From Cytophagaceae bacterium (GTDB lineage: Bacteria; Bacteroidota; Bacteroidia; Cytophagales; Spirosomataceae): a DNA stretch of 44,707 nucleotides. The translations under genes were made by a program, and so were the position numbers. This document shows, in pieces, positions 43,595 to 44,707 of this stretch. The stretch spans positions 1 to 44,707 of the forward strand of contig JAIYBU010000140.1 of assembly GCA_027488335.1 (NCBI GenBank), in the 5' to 3' direction. Below the pieces are notes generated by a model. It saw nothing but the letters and a program-made list of their open reading frames with translations, was not told where the DNA came from and did no database searches. Numbering within the stretch: the first letter of the stretch is position 1; the number at the start of each line of letters is the position of its first letter.

Positions 43595-44707
43595 CTATAT
43601 CTTCGTAAACTTAATATTCAGCTTCTTCTCAATTTCTTTAATCATCTTTAGGTCGTCACGAGTAACAAACGCAATCGAAATACCTCGTTTGCCCGCACGA
43701 GCCGTACGGCCGCTTCGGTGCGTATAATATTCCATTTGGTCAGGTAACTGATAATGAGCTACGTAGGCTAATGCTTCAATATCAATCCCACGAGCGGCAA
43801 TGTCAGTCGCTACTAAAATCTGTACTTTTTTGTTCTTGAAAGCCCGCATTACTTTCTCACGGTCACGCTGCTCCAAATCTCCGTGAATAGCCTCAGCCGC
43901 AAAATGTTTTCCTATCAATTTTCTCGTAACAACCTCAACATCAGCCTTTGTTCGGCAAAAAACAATGCCTCGTGCCGCCCCTTGCGACTGCAAGAATTGC
44001 ACTAAATAATCGAACTTTTGATTGAGTTCACAGATAAAAAACTGATGCTCAATCAGCCCGTTAACTACTTCGGTTTTGCTTACTTGAATCGTCTGAGTAT
44101 CGGGCGACATATACTTCATAATCAACCAACGGAGGTCGTCGGGTAGTGTTGCCGAAAACAACCAAGTATTACTGTTTTTATGAACTTTATTCAAGATTTT
44201 ATCTAAATCGTCCTTAAAGCCCATGCTCAGCATTTCATCGGCTTCGTCTAAAATTACGGTTCGGACGTGAGTTAAATCAACGGCTTCTCTGACCAGTAAA
44301 TCAGTCAAACGACCTGGGGTTGCTACCAAAATTTGGGTTGGACGTTGAAGATTACGAATCTGAATATCTATTTTTTCACCACCATATACCGCTTCCGAAA
44401 ACACTTTGTCGGTGTATTTGGTCATCTTGAAAATCTGCTTGGCTATTTGCTGACACAGCTCACGAGTAGGCGATAAAATCAAGGCCTGAATGTGCCTATC
44501 ATTGGGCTTGATTCGTTGCAAAAGTGGAATACCAAAGGCAACAGTTTTTCCTGTACCCGTTTGGGCTTGACCAATAAAATCAGATGTATTTTTCAACAAA
44601 AACGGAATTGCTTTTGCTTGAATTTCAGTCGGCTTCGTGATTTTCATTTCGGCCAAAGCCTTAATCAAATTCTCCGAAACACCGATTTGCTTGAATGTTT
44701 CCAAAAC
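43595..44707 (-). CDS. DEAD-box RNA helicase, 5' end outside the window
   Basis: At least 370 residues of a DEAD-box ATP-dependent RNA helicase are present, reading in from the right edge. The Q-motif region (FKQIGVSENLIKAL ... PTEIQAKAIP), motif I AQTGTGKT, PTREL, TPGR, DEAD, SATL, VFCRTKADVE, ATDIAARGID and HRSGRTARAG are all seen in order. The codon at 44704 is TTG and the frame continues upstream, so the true start probably lies beyond the window. The protein ends shortly after the second RecA-like domain (KKLNIKFTKI) with no basic tail. It is a core RNA-metabolism gene, marking the end of the sugar-related region. Confidence 0.93.
   Translation of the reverse strand, partial: VLETFKQIGVSENLIKALAEMKITKPTEIQAKAIPFLLKNTSDFIGQAQTGTGKTVAFGIPLLQRIKPNDRHIQALILSPTRELCQQIAKQIFKMTKYTDKVFSEAVYGGEKIDIQIRNLQRPTQILVATPGRLTDLLVREAVDLTHVRTVILDEADEMLSMGFKDDLDKILNKVHKNSNTWLFSATLPDDLRWLIMKYMSPDTQTIQVSKTEVVNGLIEHQFFICELNQKFDYLVQFLQSQGAARGIVFCRTKADVEVVTRKLIGKHFAAEAIHGDLEQRDREKVMRAFKNKKVQILVATDIAARGIDIEALAYVAHYQLPDQMEYYTHRSGRTARAGKRGISIAFVTRDDLKMIKEIEKKLNIKFTKI

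Overview
The window reads as chromosome from a Bacteroidota bacterium, most likely an environmental Cytophagales. The evidence is two SusC/SusD outer-membrane pairs, TAnnTTTG-type promoters, FG-GAP/ASPIC lipoproteins, a type IX secretion tail on a glycoside hydrolase, modest GC and almost no Shine-Dalgarno sequences. An Emticicia-like genus is my guess, based only on overall feel. No rRNA, tRNA, CRISPR array, transposase or phage gene was seen.

Layout. (1) 66-10877: two SusC/SusD pairs in tandem, separated by a terminator and a gene-free stretch of about 640 bp. The two SusC proteins share an almost identical signal peptide and N-terminal domain. (2) 11046-16277: a large FG-GAP/ASPIC lipoprotein and a short protein with a TonB-plug domain but no barrel. 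(3) 16534-17344: a divergent NUDIX-type regulator with a degenerate Nudix box and a 21-bp inverted repeat upstream. (4) 17520-26815: sugar dehydrogenase-PKD-cytochrome c fusion, Tat-exported TIM-barrel isomerase, type B carboxylesterase, feruloyl-esterase-like hydrolase, and a two-gene GMC dehydrogenase (Tat small subunit plus FAD/Fe-S large subunit). (5) 26891-30214: GH5 glucanase overlapping a monoheme cytochrome/FG-GAP lipoprotein. (6) 30265-35661, minus strand: PVC-type dehydrogenase/HEAT/cytochrome c lipoprotein, PIG-L deacetylase and a second Tat TIM-barrel isomerase. (7) 36060-43462: ROK regulator, Tat glycosylasparaginase, DUF2264 protein, PfkB sugar kinase, AGE-family (cellobiose) 2-epimerase and a Tat hydroxypyruvate-isomerase-like protein. 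(8) A DEAD-box RNA helicase, cut by the right edge.

How it may work together (inference). SusC/D would import oligosaccharides released by GH5 and the esterases. Several periplasmic or membrane-anchored redox enzymes would oxidise sugars and pass electrons to c-type haems. Periplasmic isomerase-fold proteins would rearrange or cleave the oxidised sugars. The epimerase and kinase would feed the cytoplasm. Six Tat signals, three cytochrome c fusions and three isomerase-fold proteins in about 26 kb suggest an oxidative glycoside-degradation locus rather than a classical hydrolase-only PUL.

Non-coding structure includes several clear intrinsic terminators, four putative promoters, operator-like palindromes next to both regulators, and two nested inverted-repeat elements (23206-23363 and 40917-41095) that look like REP/BIME-type repeats.
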